Shown here: one piece after another, positions 35,401 through 46,928 of the stretch
How the letters are laid out: the number at the start of each line of letters is the position of its first letter
Numbering within the stretch: the stretch's first letter is position 1
DNA from: Taenia hydatigena
Taxonomy: Eukaryota; Platyhelminthes; Cestoda; Cyclophyllidea; Taeniidae
Direction of reading: 5' to 3'
NCBI GenBank assembly: GCA_036345935.2
Contig: JADWOT020000010.1
Coordinates: 3,526,182-3,590,181 of the forward strand
DNA length: 64,000 bases
Position numbers and translations under genes: made by a program
The notes under the pieces: model-generated
Seen by the model: only the letters and a program-made list of their open reading frames with translations
What the model was told of the DNA's origin: nothing
Databases searched by the model: none

Positions 35401-37239
35401 AATAATCATTCTAAATAACTTAGGGTTTCAACAACGCATAACGCAATTAGCCAATCATCATTAACTTTATTGTGAGTCGGTGTGACCAGATTTTGATGCT
35501 TTGGCATAACCTTAGATTACACTAAAGGGCTCAGGTCATGTAAACATGACTCTGACTACTGTTTCCCCTCTTTCCGCCCTTTCCCTCATTTGACATCAAA
35601 TTCGACTAGAATCCCGACCCACATCGAAGCTCTATTTTGCGTGGGACTAGAAGACGGTGTCAGGGGTGATAACGCGTCACCAGGTGTCGAAGGTGTTAGT
35701 GAGGTCGTCTTCTGTAGCCCTTTGCTCCTCTGCACTGACTAACGTCGGTTCGGGCTACTTTATTTCAGCGCCATCACATATTCAAGGGATAATGCCTGGA
35801 CCGATATGCACATCACGCTTTTATCAGCATCCCCTCACATCCTGGCATAAACCATCTTGCTGTGGTCGAGTCCAACACAGATTGAAGGAGCACAGTTAAG
35901 ATGAAGAAATTGTTGGTGCAGGTAACAGTGTCGATTCTGTCCCATCAGACACAATAGCCAAGCAATTGGGCAATAACTTTGCCATTTCCTACTAATTTTC
36001 TTTGATTCTCTAAAGACAAAGTTGATGTGCTTTCTTTTTCGCAGCATCACTGTTTTGATCTGTCTTCTATTTCGACACCATTAGCCAGTAAATGATGGTC
36101 AGCGTCGCTCTCCATCTTGATCAAATTGTCGCAACGATAGCACATTGCATAAGGCTTTGAGGCTTCTAAGACAGCATCTTTATGACAGGCCATTGTAAAA
36201 TCAAGATATGGCAGACAGTCTGCTGAGTGCTGTAGAGCGGTATCCATGTGTCACGTTTGCTTAACCCCCCGCTTGTACTAACAAGTGTTCGAGTTAAGAC
36301 ATGGCTGTAGTAAAGACCATTGAGATAATTCCCAAATACCATTTCTAATTTTATCCAGCATGTTCTTTGTTCATTCAATTTTATCTTTAGACCGTAGGTT
36401 TTGCGTTTAGTAAAGGAGTCTAAATTTTACCATAATCCGTTCCTTATTTCGTGTTTTTTGATCCCAATTTTGGAGTGCTACCTCATGTATCGTTGGTCGA
36501 AGTAGTGCTGCAAAACAGAACGAGACGACACTTGTGGAATGACAGGGAAATGTCTTATTTTTGTCCGATAGGGTACAGCATCTGTACAAAGAATTGAAAA
36601 AGCTAAAAATATCCTGGAGATATGCATATCATCGTGGAAAACATCGTCATTTTACACACATTTTGGGAGATGAAAATGACTAACGTCGGCTTGCAGGATG
36701 AAGAGTGGTATCTTCATTCGTTCTCTACTTTGCAGTCGTGAACCAGCATATTGTGGTAGGTGTTACCCCATAGCACTATCACTTTTAGTTAGGCTCTTTC
36801 ACTAAGCAAGAATTCGATTTTATTTTGACAACGTCTCAACATCAAGCTGGCGTTTGATTTGCGGATTAACGAGCTCTTATGGCACTAGTCGAAGAATCAA
36901 TCGTATCATTATTGGAAGTACAAGTGTGCGAATCTTAGTCTGTGTTTGTAGATTCGGTTGGAAATGAATCTGCACCTCACCTTCATTCTCTTCCTTCAAT
37001 TGCGCAGTTGTTTAAAAAAGCAATCAGTTATTAGCGTATAAAAGAACTTGAAGATCTACCGCTGTACTGCGTATCCGTACAAAAGAACGAAAGTAAAGCC
37101 GACAAATACCAAAGGGAGAAATTTATTCTACATGACTCAGGCAGAGGCCACTGATGGTGTGGTGTCTAAGGCCGGCCCTTAAAAGCCCGAGAAGCTATGC
37201 TGTACTTGTTCGAGTAAATGCACCTCCATAGCCATTGCC
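32481..37239. other. Mostly nothing recognised; possible coding remnant at 34.9-35.4 kb
   Basis: A plus-strand frame, 35,083-35,418 (111 codons), reads LKIMVPKFFLEVAKHHGRIA, then WTLECLEQPTLARIQ and NRNLLLQSIVELIKL; the part after CTGCAG at 35,189 looks like a helical domain. Another frame just upstream (34,966-35,100) is open as well. No family was recognised and no second copy exists here. A weak direct similarity links 33,600-33,800 with 36,200-36,400 (GGCAGACA..GTCTGCTG). Minus frames at 34,410-34,610 and 36,047-36,247 are open but unassigned. The rest shows nothing. Confidence 0.25.
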
Positions 37240-37790
37240 GTTCAAGGAACACGAGTCTCGTGACGCTACGCACCACATCTGCCACCGGTACCGTTGATAA
37301 TGATAAGCAAGTGCGCTCCGAACGTGCATAGCCGTCATCACTTTGCCTCGTTCTTAATACCACCAAAGCCGTCGAAGAACATTCTTATCGGTTCATACCA
37401 ATTTTTTACAAGGAAGTAAGTAACGAAAGAGAGGGGAAAAATCCTTGCCCTTCTACATGAGTGCTCTCGATTGTCTTTTTGCGTCAAATGTGAAGCGTTG
37501 CTTTATGGGCATAGAACAACATCATAGATTGATTCTGCTATTATAGTACCAACATGCGCTGCACATGGCACTATTAAAAGAGAAAAGGCCATCGACGACA
37601 CTTTTTGTTTCGGCCTTTGCACACCTGCAATGGGTGCGCATAGTAGACGAGGGCATTCTTCGGTGGTGAGATGGTGGTATTTGGCCCGAGGCAAAGTGAT
37701 GAGTGTTATGCATGTGCTGAGTGCACTTCCTTTCGGTGGCAGACGCAGTCCGTTTCGTCACGAGCACCGCATTCGCTGCTGCAGTGTAAT
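37240..37790. repeat. Diverged local inverted repeat
   Basis: Bases 37,240-37,400 on plus resemble the minus strand of 37,640-37,790: CTCGTGACG, CATCTGCCACCG, CATCACTTTGCCTCG and ATACCACCA occur in the same order. The translated word HHFAS..IPP appears in both. About 240 bases separate the arms, so a long imperfect hairpin is possible. The overlapping 115-codon minus open frame (37,522-37,869) is not otherwise supported. Confidence 0.55.
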
Positions 37791-38552
37791 AATTTAAAAT
37801 GACAGTAATTCGATAAAAATTAAAGAAAGGTAAAAATAAGGGGAATGTCAACTCAAGGCATTTAGCCACATCGCTACGCGAATACCATCTACCAAAACCA
37901 TAATCCTTCTCCTCCAGCTACCTATGCAAACATAACTCTGACCCAAAGTATGCAAGAAATGGCAGTAAAATACATGGGATGGAAAGTGAATAACACACCT
38001 CACAAACATTACTTCGCCGAAAATTTGATGGGTCCGCACGTGCGTGGCTGACATTTAAAGACGAAAAGGAGACAAATTAAAACTACAGATTGTATTTAGT
38101 GACCATTTGTTGTTGAGTGCATTGGTCCTTTGCATAGGGGAATATATTGCACTAAGATATTTTATAAAATTATTGTAAATATTAAATTATGATATCGCTT
38201 ATTCAAACAGTTCCGTAAGCGCATAAGTTGCGGGAGCATAGTTGAATTCGGTCGCCTCAGTTTTGCATGATAATGCATGTCTCTTTGACCGCAGCACTAA
38301 GCAAGAAAGAGAGAGCATTGGCAACTGCATTAACTGATCACAAACGCATTTACCTTTACTATTCTTGGTATAATTTTTAAACTAAGTTCTAGTTACTTGG
38401 TCTTTCAGAAAAAAATGCTTTTGCATTATGGCGCCTTCTCAAAACACAAACCTTACCGCTTCACAATGTGGACAAGTGGTTGCATGAAGGCAGGCACTAC
38501 GAGCGGAGTTTAATACAGTTGCTGCACTTAGCGCAACTAGTTTGCATCCATT
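37791..38552. other. Nothing recognised
   Basis: AT-rich in part (around 38,150-38,200), with no gene, repeat block or splice-bounded frame that I can support. Confidence 0.4.
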
Positions 38553-40320
38553 GAATGAAGACCTAAGAAGACTCGGGATCGATGCAGATGGAAACAGGTG
38601 TCTATCCCAACCGCTATTAAACTGGCGCCGACTATCACTGATGAAACGAAGAGGCGTTTGGTTACAGAGCCATCATGTTCCGCTTCCTTTTCTCTTTGTG
38701 TCTTAAGCCATCATATCTGGTCCAGTAGTGCCTCTGTGATTGTGAAGTTCTATTCTTATTAAAAAACTTTAGTTAGGATTGAGTACAATGTTGACAAATC
38801 AAATATAGCCACTAAAAGTCCATTCAATGCACAAAAGGCTGCGTAGCTCTTAGCGCAGCAAAATGGTTTTATTGCAGAGTCCGTGTTTCTGGTGGAAAAA
38901 TTTACGTGATCCAGCAAAACAGTGCAGCACAGCATCATTCACAGCAGTTGATAATGCTCTTTGCTTTTAAGGCGCTCGCAAAAATAGAATTTAGTGTGCA
39001 AACGATTCCAACTGTCAAACCAGGTTCAGGAACTCAATTTTAGCATTTCAAAAGACACGAAATGGACAAAGGAGAGGTAAATTAGTTTCACAAATTCGAC
39101 AAACATGAAATAGAGCCCAAACCAAAGCAAATTAATGCCATCATTTTGAAAGGGACGAAATGAACTTAAATGAGAAGAAAATTGGATGCATAAAGTCAAA
39201 ATGTACCAAACTGGCACAAAAGGGAGAAGTAAATTGCTTTCATTATCTTGAGAGGCATAAAATGGAGCCAAATCAGGAATAATTTGGCTTTACTTTGTGA
39301 CATTAAACAAAATTAGGCAAAAAAGTAGATGGAATTCTTTATATCGAGGGGCATGAAACGGAGTCAAAGTAAATAGCAATTAATATCATAAAGTCGAGTT
39401 CCGTAATTAGAGCCATGGCAAAAGCAATTAGGCTTTAACATTTTGGAAAGCGTGAAACTGTGTCGAACGAATTTACAATGCGGAAACATGCAAAATAAAG
39501 CCGAAAAAAGGGAAATTAAAATTCACGAAGTCGAAACGCATGATATGGAGCCGAAGGAGACTAAATTGAGTTTACGAATTCAAAATGGATAAAACAGGTC
39601 TAAAGGAGAAATAATTGATTTCTCGATTTCGAGTTGCTCGGAATGGAGAGGAGGGAGGCGAAATTGAATTAGCAGTGTCTAGATGGATGTATATTGAATC
39701 GAATAAGGAAAAATTAATTATCCGGAGTCAAGAGTCTAAAATCGAGCCGATGGTGTCAAAATGATTTAAAAAGTGTTCAAATGATGAAATGGAATTTAGA
39801 GGATCAAAATTGATTCACGATGTCGTAATTTATGAAATATATTTGAAAGCGAAAATTTTGCGGATGGAGAGGAAGATATTTTGCGACACGGAATATACGA
39901 AATGGAGTCGAACGATGCTGTTTTGATTTTTTAAGGCAAAACGCATAAAATGGAATCCTGAAGAAAGTGTTTTCACTAGGACGAAAATATTAAATGGAGA
40001 CAAAGCATGGGAAGATAATTTTCATTACGAAATGGAGGAATTTGAGCCTATTAGGACAAAATTGCTTTTGTGGTGTCGAAAAGATAGAAATAGAAAAGTT
40101 GGAGTAGAAATGGGTTTTGCGATGCTAAATGCACGTAATGAACCTGACGTAGACGTAATTTAATTCACAACGTCGAAGAGCGCAAAGTGAAGCCGATTGA
40201 GGCGAGACTGATTGTGCAATGTCAAAAAGTCCGAAATAGAGACAAAGGAGAGAAGACTGATTCTGTACTACAAAATGTATGTAAAGGAGCCGACTGGAGG
40301 GATATTCATTTCACGATGCC
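38553..40320 (+). repeat. Direct repeat and longest plus-oriented block of the ~50-base family
   Basis: Bases 38,553-38,675 match 22,631-22,750. From about 39,020 to 40,320 the DNA is made of degenerate plus-oriented units (GCATGAAACGGAGTC, GATATGGAGCCGAAGGAG, ATTGATTTCTCGATTTCGA). Within it, 39,700-40,170 aligns base by base with 22,755-23,215. Compared with that copy, about 1 kb (38,676-39,700) is either inserted here or lost there. Confidence 0.85.
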
Positions 40321-40559
40321 GAATTGTCTGGCATGACTTGCAGACTATGCCAATGGCACCACAGCTCTTTTGTATGTCTGCCGCATCTTCGCGTCATTGT
40401 TGGAAGATAAACAGCTTGACTTGATGTCGCTCTATGCACGATGAATTCTACCAACATTCGAGGCCTCAATGATATAAAGTGCTGGCTGAACTTGCGAAAG
40501 GCCTTAATTCTAGTAGAAGCCTTGCGCAAACTGGAGGGGTGGCGGACAAATATTTTCAG

Positions 40560-40717
40560 AGATCAATCCGGAGCAGATTATCGGTTTTATGGACGTCAAG
40601 AAACTTCTCGAAATTTGTAGAAAATGTGCTTTAAGCAACCTACCGCTAAAACAGACAAAGTATCCGTTCCTTCACTTTAATGACATTCTGATCCAATGCA
40701 TCACTTTCTCAGTGCAG
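40560..40717 (+). CDS. Possible isolated exon, unknown protein
   Basis: A 158-base interval between TATTTTCAG and CAG|GTTAGTAAG is open and reads EINPEQIIGFMDVKKLLEIC, then RKC and further to FNDILIQCITFSVQ. Strong splice-like edges on both sides and a helical, balanced composition suggest an exon. A different frame across 40,444-40,620 is also open, which weakens the case. No protein family was recognised, and neighbouring exons could not be found in the ~50-base array to the left or the unassigned frames to the right. Confidence 0.25.
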
Positions 40718-41869
40718 GTTAGTAAGCCTTAGTGGATGACGAATTTCGCTTTAAAGGCAATTGGACTTCGTGTCCACCTTGCTGTAAGAACGCCACTCTC
40801 AAGACCCTTTTCACAAATGGTACGCTCTCAATGCCTTCGCAGTGGTGAGAACCATTTCAACTTTCTCTCATCACGAAGAGCCGCATTCAGTGTGTGTTTC
40901 ATTCAAGTAACTGAATCACTTCGCCAACGCGCATGCCACTTGTAACGAACCGACAATGTTGATGCATACACGAGTAGAAATTCAACTGTGTTTAGTCACC
41001 TTTACAGGCATAAAATGTTAGTGAGGTTGATTATACATGCAGCGCTTGGAATCTTTCGTGACAAGCACCGCAACTAAAAATCCTTTTTTCGATTGTATGC
41101 AGTTGAATCATTAGGACGTGGAAGCACTCTGCCTGGGAAGTCAATTTAGAACTCTCATCTGTAGATAAATTTTAACTTTAGTTTGCTGACAAACCTGTGT
41201 ATTAAATGTGCTTAAATCGCTCTCCTTCGTTTCGGAATCCGCGTGCACGCCCGAGTATCGTGTGACTTTTGATTTTCTTACTGATTGATAAAGACGAAGA
41301 TGCATGAAGTGTGATCAGCGCTTCAAACATCCAAGCCATTTTCTGCGTTGTGTGCACCCCAAATCACATCTTTTTTTCCAATCTGTCTAAAAATGCAACC
41401 AACTTGTATAGCTTTGTCAATTATTATTTGTGCGTCTATTCGATAAACTCAAAATATATTTAGCAGGCAAATGGCAGAAGGGCAAAGAATCCCTTTTTGT
41501 CAGCATTAAGCCGGAGTTTGTTTGGATGCTGCCTTTGACATCAAATCCGCCTCGATCTTCACTACAATTGCAGGCCGCTTGAGGAAATGACCTCCGAATT
41601 GAGATTAACGAGTAATCCTGACGCCGTGACGTACTGAGTTCGAAAACTGATGAGTTTCTTCGAACCCACCAGTTTGTACACTCAAGTCGCAATCACTCGA
41701 CGCTTAATCACTATTCAAATTGCACTTCGAACTAGTCCTCTTCAATAGCGCTGCATTCTCTACGACCGTTAAATCAGTTCTTGACTTCTTCAGCAGCTTT
41801 TTAGTTGAAGTCCGCCTCGTCTACCCCTTAAACACTTTTATATGCCTTGGAAATATCGATCCAAAGGCT

Positions 41870-43353
41870 TATTGTCGGCCATGCTAAATGAAAGGTTAAT
41901 TGAAGAGTCAGAATGTATAAATGAACAAATAAGTGATTTGGTGCTAGGAGCCGCGTGGCATTCTTTTCCCCTTCCATTGTACCGCTTTCCCGGTTTCATT
42001 CCTTCAGTTGGGCTGAAAATACAGTCGGCGTCTACAGATACAGAGGCGACTGCAGTGGTTGACTGCACACTGAGTGGAGCCACGGTAATTTCGCCAATTA
42101 TCTCAATGTTATTGCATGCGGAAGTAATCGAAGAAGTAGATGCTGACCACGAAACCCCCCTTTACAGACACCAGAACTATGGCAAAGCAATTAGAAAAAC
42201 AAGCAATTAAGTAGACATGCTGGACGTCAATTCCGACAGTCGTTACCCATTTTTTCCCTTCTGCAGTAACGGGTACTTTATTGTAGATGTCTTGCAAATC
42301 ATGATTGTAATAAATAAGCATGCGCAGAAAAGAAGACAAACAAAGAATCTGGAGCTTTTGATTCCTTTGAATGTGTGCGCAGCGAATCGCATCTCCTTTC
42401 ATGGATTTGGAACCACACTTATTAGTGCTCTCAAGGCGAATTCTCAAAAATGCATTAATTTTTAGCAGAGTTAGATGACTGGAGAAAAAGACAAGCTTAA
42501 ATGCGTACGTTCGAAAAATAGCATTTAGTAGGTGAAAGAGCTGCAAATAAGAGCTAGTGCTGAAGCGGTGCCACGCCGCTAGACGAGAGCTGTCGCAAAG
42601 TTAAGGCTGAACGACTCTGCCTCTTTCTTCACTTTTCCAGTATTTAGGTCTCACAGGTAGCTTTATGTGTACCTAATGTTTCTTTGAAATTGTGCTCAAA
42701 CACATGCCCTCATTTCATACCCTTTTTTATTTCTCTTTTCCTTTCCTGCTTTTAGAGTTCCCTCGTGATTTTATTTTAGGACCCCCTAACCCATAACAAA
42801 TGAGATCAGGTTTAGATGGTACCGCGCATGTGCCATGACAAAGATTTCTTAGCTTGTAATCGCACAAAAAACCATGTGTCATTTTCACCATTCCCATGTA
42901 AGCTACTACAATAATCCCCTTTGCTTGCAAATGCTTTATGCTAGTCAATTGTATGGTACTTTGGTAAGTCAGGCAACCAGACGTAACCAACGTTTTGATT
43001 ACAACCCGCCATTAGAAAATGAGGTAAAAATAAGAATATGTTTTAGCGCTAAATAATTTAACCAGACAATTTTCAATGCGCGTGTGTAGTTATACTTTTT
43101 GCGGACACCGTGTCAAGAGGGGCATTTGACGTCCTGATGCGTACCAAAACCATGTGTAATGTGAGCAGCCGATAAAAGGGTAGTACTTGTTCTTTTAGCG
43201 CAACATGGTTGGTAGACACCTCATGCAATTTCTCTTCCGTACAGCCTCTAACCGCTTAAGATTTGCCTTACTTTAAATGCTCTTTTCAATGGTGGAGCTC
43301 ATTAAAGCGCAGACCTCCTGACGGCGCGGATAGGGGCAGCGCATGCCTTTCAA
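41870..43353 (-). repeat. Inverted segmental repeat, partner at 21,007-22,622
   Basis: Reverse-complement copy of 21,007-22,622. It carries a 145-codon minus-strand open frame at 42,109-42,546 and an 81-codon one at 41,838-42,083; the partner shows the second frame largely intact but not the first. The long frame contains hydrophobic stretches but no motif I recognise. Retention in only one copy suggests chance. Confidence 0.85.
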
Positions 43354-44814
43354 AAGAGTGGTTTCCACTTTACTGCTATTCGTGACATTAGTTAATCTAG
43401 ATATGATTGCGACTGCATTATTCTGGTGGTGTCTGAATTAAAGATAAGCTTACAATAGTCTAAGAAGCACGTCGGTCTCGCCAACTACTGAGCGTTGGCT
43501 CAAGTGCAAGCTAAACTCATGTGAATTGTGAGCTCTGGCACCGTTTGCTGTAATTAGTGGGATGATTTCTTAACCTTGGGAAAGATAACCTCTGAGATAT
43601 GCAAAAACTCGCAGATAATTGTCATATAGTAATAGACATCACTTTAACGCTGCGATACCACACATTATGAACATCCAGGTTGAGTTAATGTGGTCAGGGG
43701 GACTAGTTTGATATCATTCAGAGTGCGAATCTAGCAATCCAGCATGTATGGTTTGGCATTGAGGGTGATTCTGTGCCCTTGCTATCAACGTGGGGAAGAC
43801 AGAAATGCAGCAAGGTTGCGCCTGATTAGGGCCATGAAAATGGTGTGAGATACTTCGAGATCAAGACCAACGGCCGAGTCCGCAAGCGTTTACCTTTAAA
43901 GCTTTGGATGATATCTGGCTCACAACTTTGTCTACGTGCATGCTAAAGCAGCAAAATGATAAAAAAATATCATGCTCGAGGCAAACGCTGTGAAGTATTA
44001 TTTCCCAAGCGATTTTCAGAATGACGTCACCTAGCCTAGACCTGGAGAGAGTAACGATTCGTTGCGCCATGCCAAACAAATCAGTTCAGCTAGTTCGGAT
44101 CAAGAAAATCACTGATCATCACAACAATACCTAGAGAAGGAACGAAGCGAGAGAGCGTTTACATTTGCTTGCTGGCACTGCTGAACCTGCCAGAAGTGTT
44201 CCGGGATCTGCCATACAGAAGCACAAAGGTGTTATTTGTTTACAATCAGAATGAATCGCCTTAGCTAACAACACAGGCGACATTTGAGATTGCTTATTCG
44301 TGCAGCAGCATAAACCAGTGCCAAAATCATTGCGACTGGGCAAAATTCATATGACACTATGCTAAGATAGCTGGCGTAGAAATGCGAATAACCTTACCGT
44401 TTCCTAGTTTCTTTTTGTTTAGCAAAGCAGAGAGAGAAACTATGCAGCCGTATAAAATATTGAAGCAAATGATTGCAAAGTCTTGCTTTCTTTGAAGCAA
44501 TCTGCATCTCATTGTGTCATGCGGTTAATTCACTGTTTAAATGTGAATGAGGACACTCATTCCCTTTAGCACTTGCATCCACTAATTTATTTGGCTCCTT
44601 CCGATCTATTTTGTGTCCCTTCTTACATTGCTGTATGCATGCGTGGAACCGAAATAACACGTCGAACTTGCCTTTAAATCATTTGTTGCCGTCCGCCATG
44701 GACAATAATAGGGGAAAAAGTGCCTCATTTAAAGTTGCCAGTGCGTCCTGCATACCCAGCGAGAAAATACCAAAAGGGAAGCTCGGTGTAAGCTGAAGCA
44801 AAGATGTCTAATCA
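43354..44814. other. Nothing firm
   Basis: Minus frames at 43,861-44,079 and 44,131-44,343 and a plus frame at 44,611-44,796 are short and unassigned. The last ends near a GTGTAAGC donor-like word. No paralogue or repeat block was seen. Confidence 0.3.
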
Positions 44815-45515
44815 TTTACAGAGCAGTCGTAAGCGATATGGAGAAATAATAGCATTAGTTACGCGTTCAAAGCAAGAGAGAAGTAGAGGAGGGCATGCAC
44901 GCCGCAGACTAGCTCCTCCACCTCCATGGCACGTAAAGGCGCCTTCGCAAGCGTCGGTGTAGGCGCACCCTCGGTGGTGGTTGCTGCTTACCACCATTGC
45001 TGCGACCATCCCCACGGCTGGCCACACGGCGACCACCATTGCGGCTTCTTCTCACACGGCCACTCACACGGCCACCAATAGTGCGGCTTCTGCACAGACC
45101 ACAATGCCCACTTCTGTCCATATTGTGAGCCCTTCTCAAACTCTCCCCACGGTGCCCACTTCCACGGATACGAGCATGGCCAACCTCCCCACACCATTTC
45201 TTTGTCTCTGCTTTCCTTGATACTGACTTGCGCGCTGAGCTGTGCCTGCTTATATACCAGTCGCCTTGTTCTCTAATTGTCTCGTGTGGCCCTTGTGCTC
45301 ACTGTACTTTTAGCTCTACACTCGTGTTTGCCGATCGCCATCGATGCTCTCGTGATGCCAACATTTCAGCTGTCATCTTATGTGTTGTCCAGACTGTGAC
45401 TCGCATGTGACTCCTCAACATAATATTTTCCACTTAAGTGGTAAAGTTGACTAGAAATTTATCAGTGTTCCATGAACGGTCACTGGCCTTGCCAATGTAG
45501 AAGTCGTAGCGCATA
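44815..45515 (+). repeat. Direct segmental repeat, partner at 6255-6915
   Basis: Second copy of the 6.3 kb segment, 38.6 kb away in the same orientation. It differs by point changes and by about 23 bases that are kept here and missing there. Confidence 0.8.
44926..45276 (+). pseudogene. Histidine/cysteine-rich short protein gene, copy 2, with one in-frame TAG
   Basis: From ATG at 44,926 a single frame runs 116 codons to TAA at 45,274, broken only by TAG at codon 52 (45,079-45,081). The start, MARKGAFASVGVGAPSVVVA, is followed by AYHHCCDHPHGWPHGDHHCG, FFSHGHSHGHQ, the TAG, CGFCTDHNAHFCPYC, then NSPHGAHFHGYEHGQPPH and a hydrophobic end (SLSLLSLILTCALSCACLY). The Cys and His spacing (HHC, CGFC, CPYC) suggests binding of a metal such as zinc or copper, but I know no matching family. 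The hydrophobic tail could be a membrane anchor. The related copy at 6.3 kb has CAA-CAA at the place of CAA-TAG, so TAG may come from CAG or be bypassed. The start lies in the duplicated segment but is not kept in the other copy. Confidence 0.5.
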
Positions 45516-46186
45516 GGCAAAGCAGTCTGATAAATTCTATTTATTACCTGCATATTCTGTATAAATATCCATTTAAAGCGCGAAAATAGCCGAATTTTGC
45601 CCCGCATCTGCTCGTTTTAACTTTTGGCACAGTTTAATTGACATTGCATTCTAAATGTCTGTCAAACCATAAAATTGTCAGGAAAAGTTCAAATTTTCCC
45701 TTGATAAATAATAAAAACTGAGAAAACTGAGTCTATTGTGTCAAACAGACACGATTATTGGCACTTGCAGACATTATTGACTAAAATAAGGCAATCCCAT
45801 CTGGTGTGCTTCTACGTTAAGTGGCGTAATGCCTCATCCACTGCACTAAGCACCTTTATGTTCATGTCCTATTTCACTTTGTGTAACCAGGTCCCTTCGC
45901 AATATTTATCGACTCACTGACTGTAGTAAATGAATAAAGAATAAGGAAATATAAAAATTGATGGAGGTCTATCACAGATGGGTTATTTCGCACTTAAAAC
46001 CATGCCACAAATTGATTCTGACAAGCCATTTTAAGCACGTCTGCTACAACTGGCAGTAATGTCTGCATCAATTACTACCGTCAGCATAGGTGCGTCAAAA
46101 TATAGATGCTGACATAGGGACGTTCATGTTCAGGGTCGACAGCGCAATCTAAGAATCTTTAAAGGCGACCATCAAGCGACTCAGTG
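45516..46186. other. Nothing recognised
   Basis: No gene or repeat block seen. The plus frame at 45,738-45,920 is short and without a motif. Confidence 0.4.
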
Positions 46187-46928
46187 CTACTTATCAGGCT
46201 TTGCCTGTGCCTTCAAGACGTTCTCAATTGGTATATCCTCTTCACCGAAAACGGCATCTATTTCATCTGAAATTCAGAAATGCCTTAAATTTAAGCCAAA
46301 ATCAAAGCAGTAGTTGAAGGTGATGGAAAAACCCCGAATCGAAATCAATTAAACATGGTACTATGTTTTAAGCGCTTAGCAATATGAAGAAATGTGTTGG
46401 ACATATCGCCAATGGTTTCTCTTGGAGCGAGTAAAAGGCCTTTACTGAGGATAGGCCATCCACTGACACAATTGCCTTTTACGCATTAAGGATGATTCTA
46501 CGCATATCATCAGTCAGTGGGCATTTAAATTGCAAGGAAAGCTATTTCTTATCCCCCATGAACAGCCACAACTTGGGTTTGACACCTTTTCTCTCCACGA
46601 CTTCCTTAGAGATAGAGGAGAAAGTAGAAGGAGCAAAGCAGGCTAAATCCACTATCGTGCGGAACAACTTGGATCACGAGAGATAGTTGAAGTAAGCCTG
46701 TGCATTTTTCCACCTCAACTAAGGGCTTAAAGGTCGAATAGCAGCGGCCTCGACGCTTAGCATGAAGTTATTTGAAAATCATTCAAATACATGGTTGCCT
46801 ATTTTTTGTAAGTGCAATGCACTCCTGAATATTTTAGGTAGTTCCATATAGTCGTGGACCGAATTTCCTTGTATTTGTTGTACAGTGTTCCCCAATGCAC
46901 CCACATCATCACAAAGTAGTTGAATTTG
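46187..46928 (-). pseudogene. Possible multi-exon gene remnant, unknown product
   Basis: Three minus-strand blocks have matching phases. Block 46,791-46,928 (46 codons, TTTAG acceptor, GTATTT donor) reads QIQLLCDDVGALGNTVQQIQ and on to LHLQKIGNH. Block 46,482-46,718 starts after CCTTAG in the same phase and reads LRWKNAQAYFNYLS, stop (46,674-46,676), SKLFRTIVDLACFAPSTF, PKLWLFMGDKK, stop (46,542-46,544), LSLQFKCPLTDDMRR. Block 46,187-46,266, after AATTTCAG, reads EIDAVFGEEDIPIENVLKAQ and ends at TAG. A 78-base block at 47,004-47,081 might be a further exon. I recognise no family. Two stops in otherwise open sequence would make it a pseudogene. Alternative frames are also open in places, so chance cannot be excluded. 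Confidence 0.3.

Noticed and set aside
37522..37869. 115-codon minus-strand open frame
   Set aside because: It spans one arm of a local inverted repeat and shows no family motif or splice support.
22755..40320. CRISPR array
   Set aside because: The repeats are degenerate, vary in length, lack constant spacers and sit in a eukaryotic context.
40560..40717. Possible link to zinc-finger exon 1 (shared word INPE and equal length of 158 bases)
   Set aside because: The shared word lies at opposite ends of the two exons, so the similarity does not align and looks accidental.
42109..42546. 145-codon minus-strand open frame
   Set aside because: It lies in an inverted duplicate whose partner does not keep the frame open, and it has no recognised motif, so chance is likelier than a gene.
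44812..45197. Trp/Arg-rich minus-strand open frames
   Set aside because: They are mirror readings of the His/Gly codon-rich plus frame, which has the better start and a preserved duplicate.
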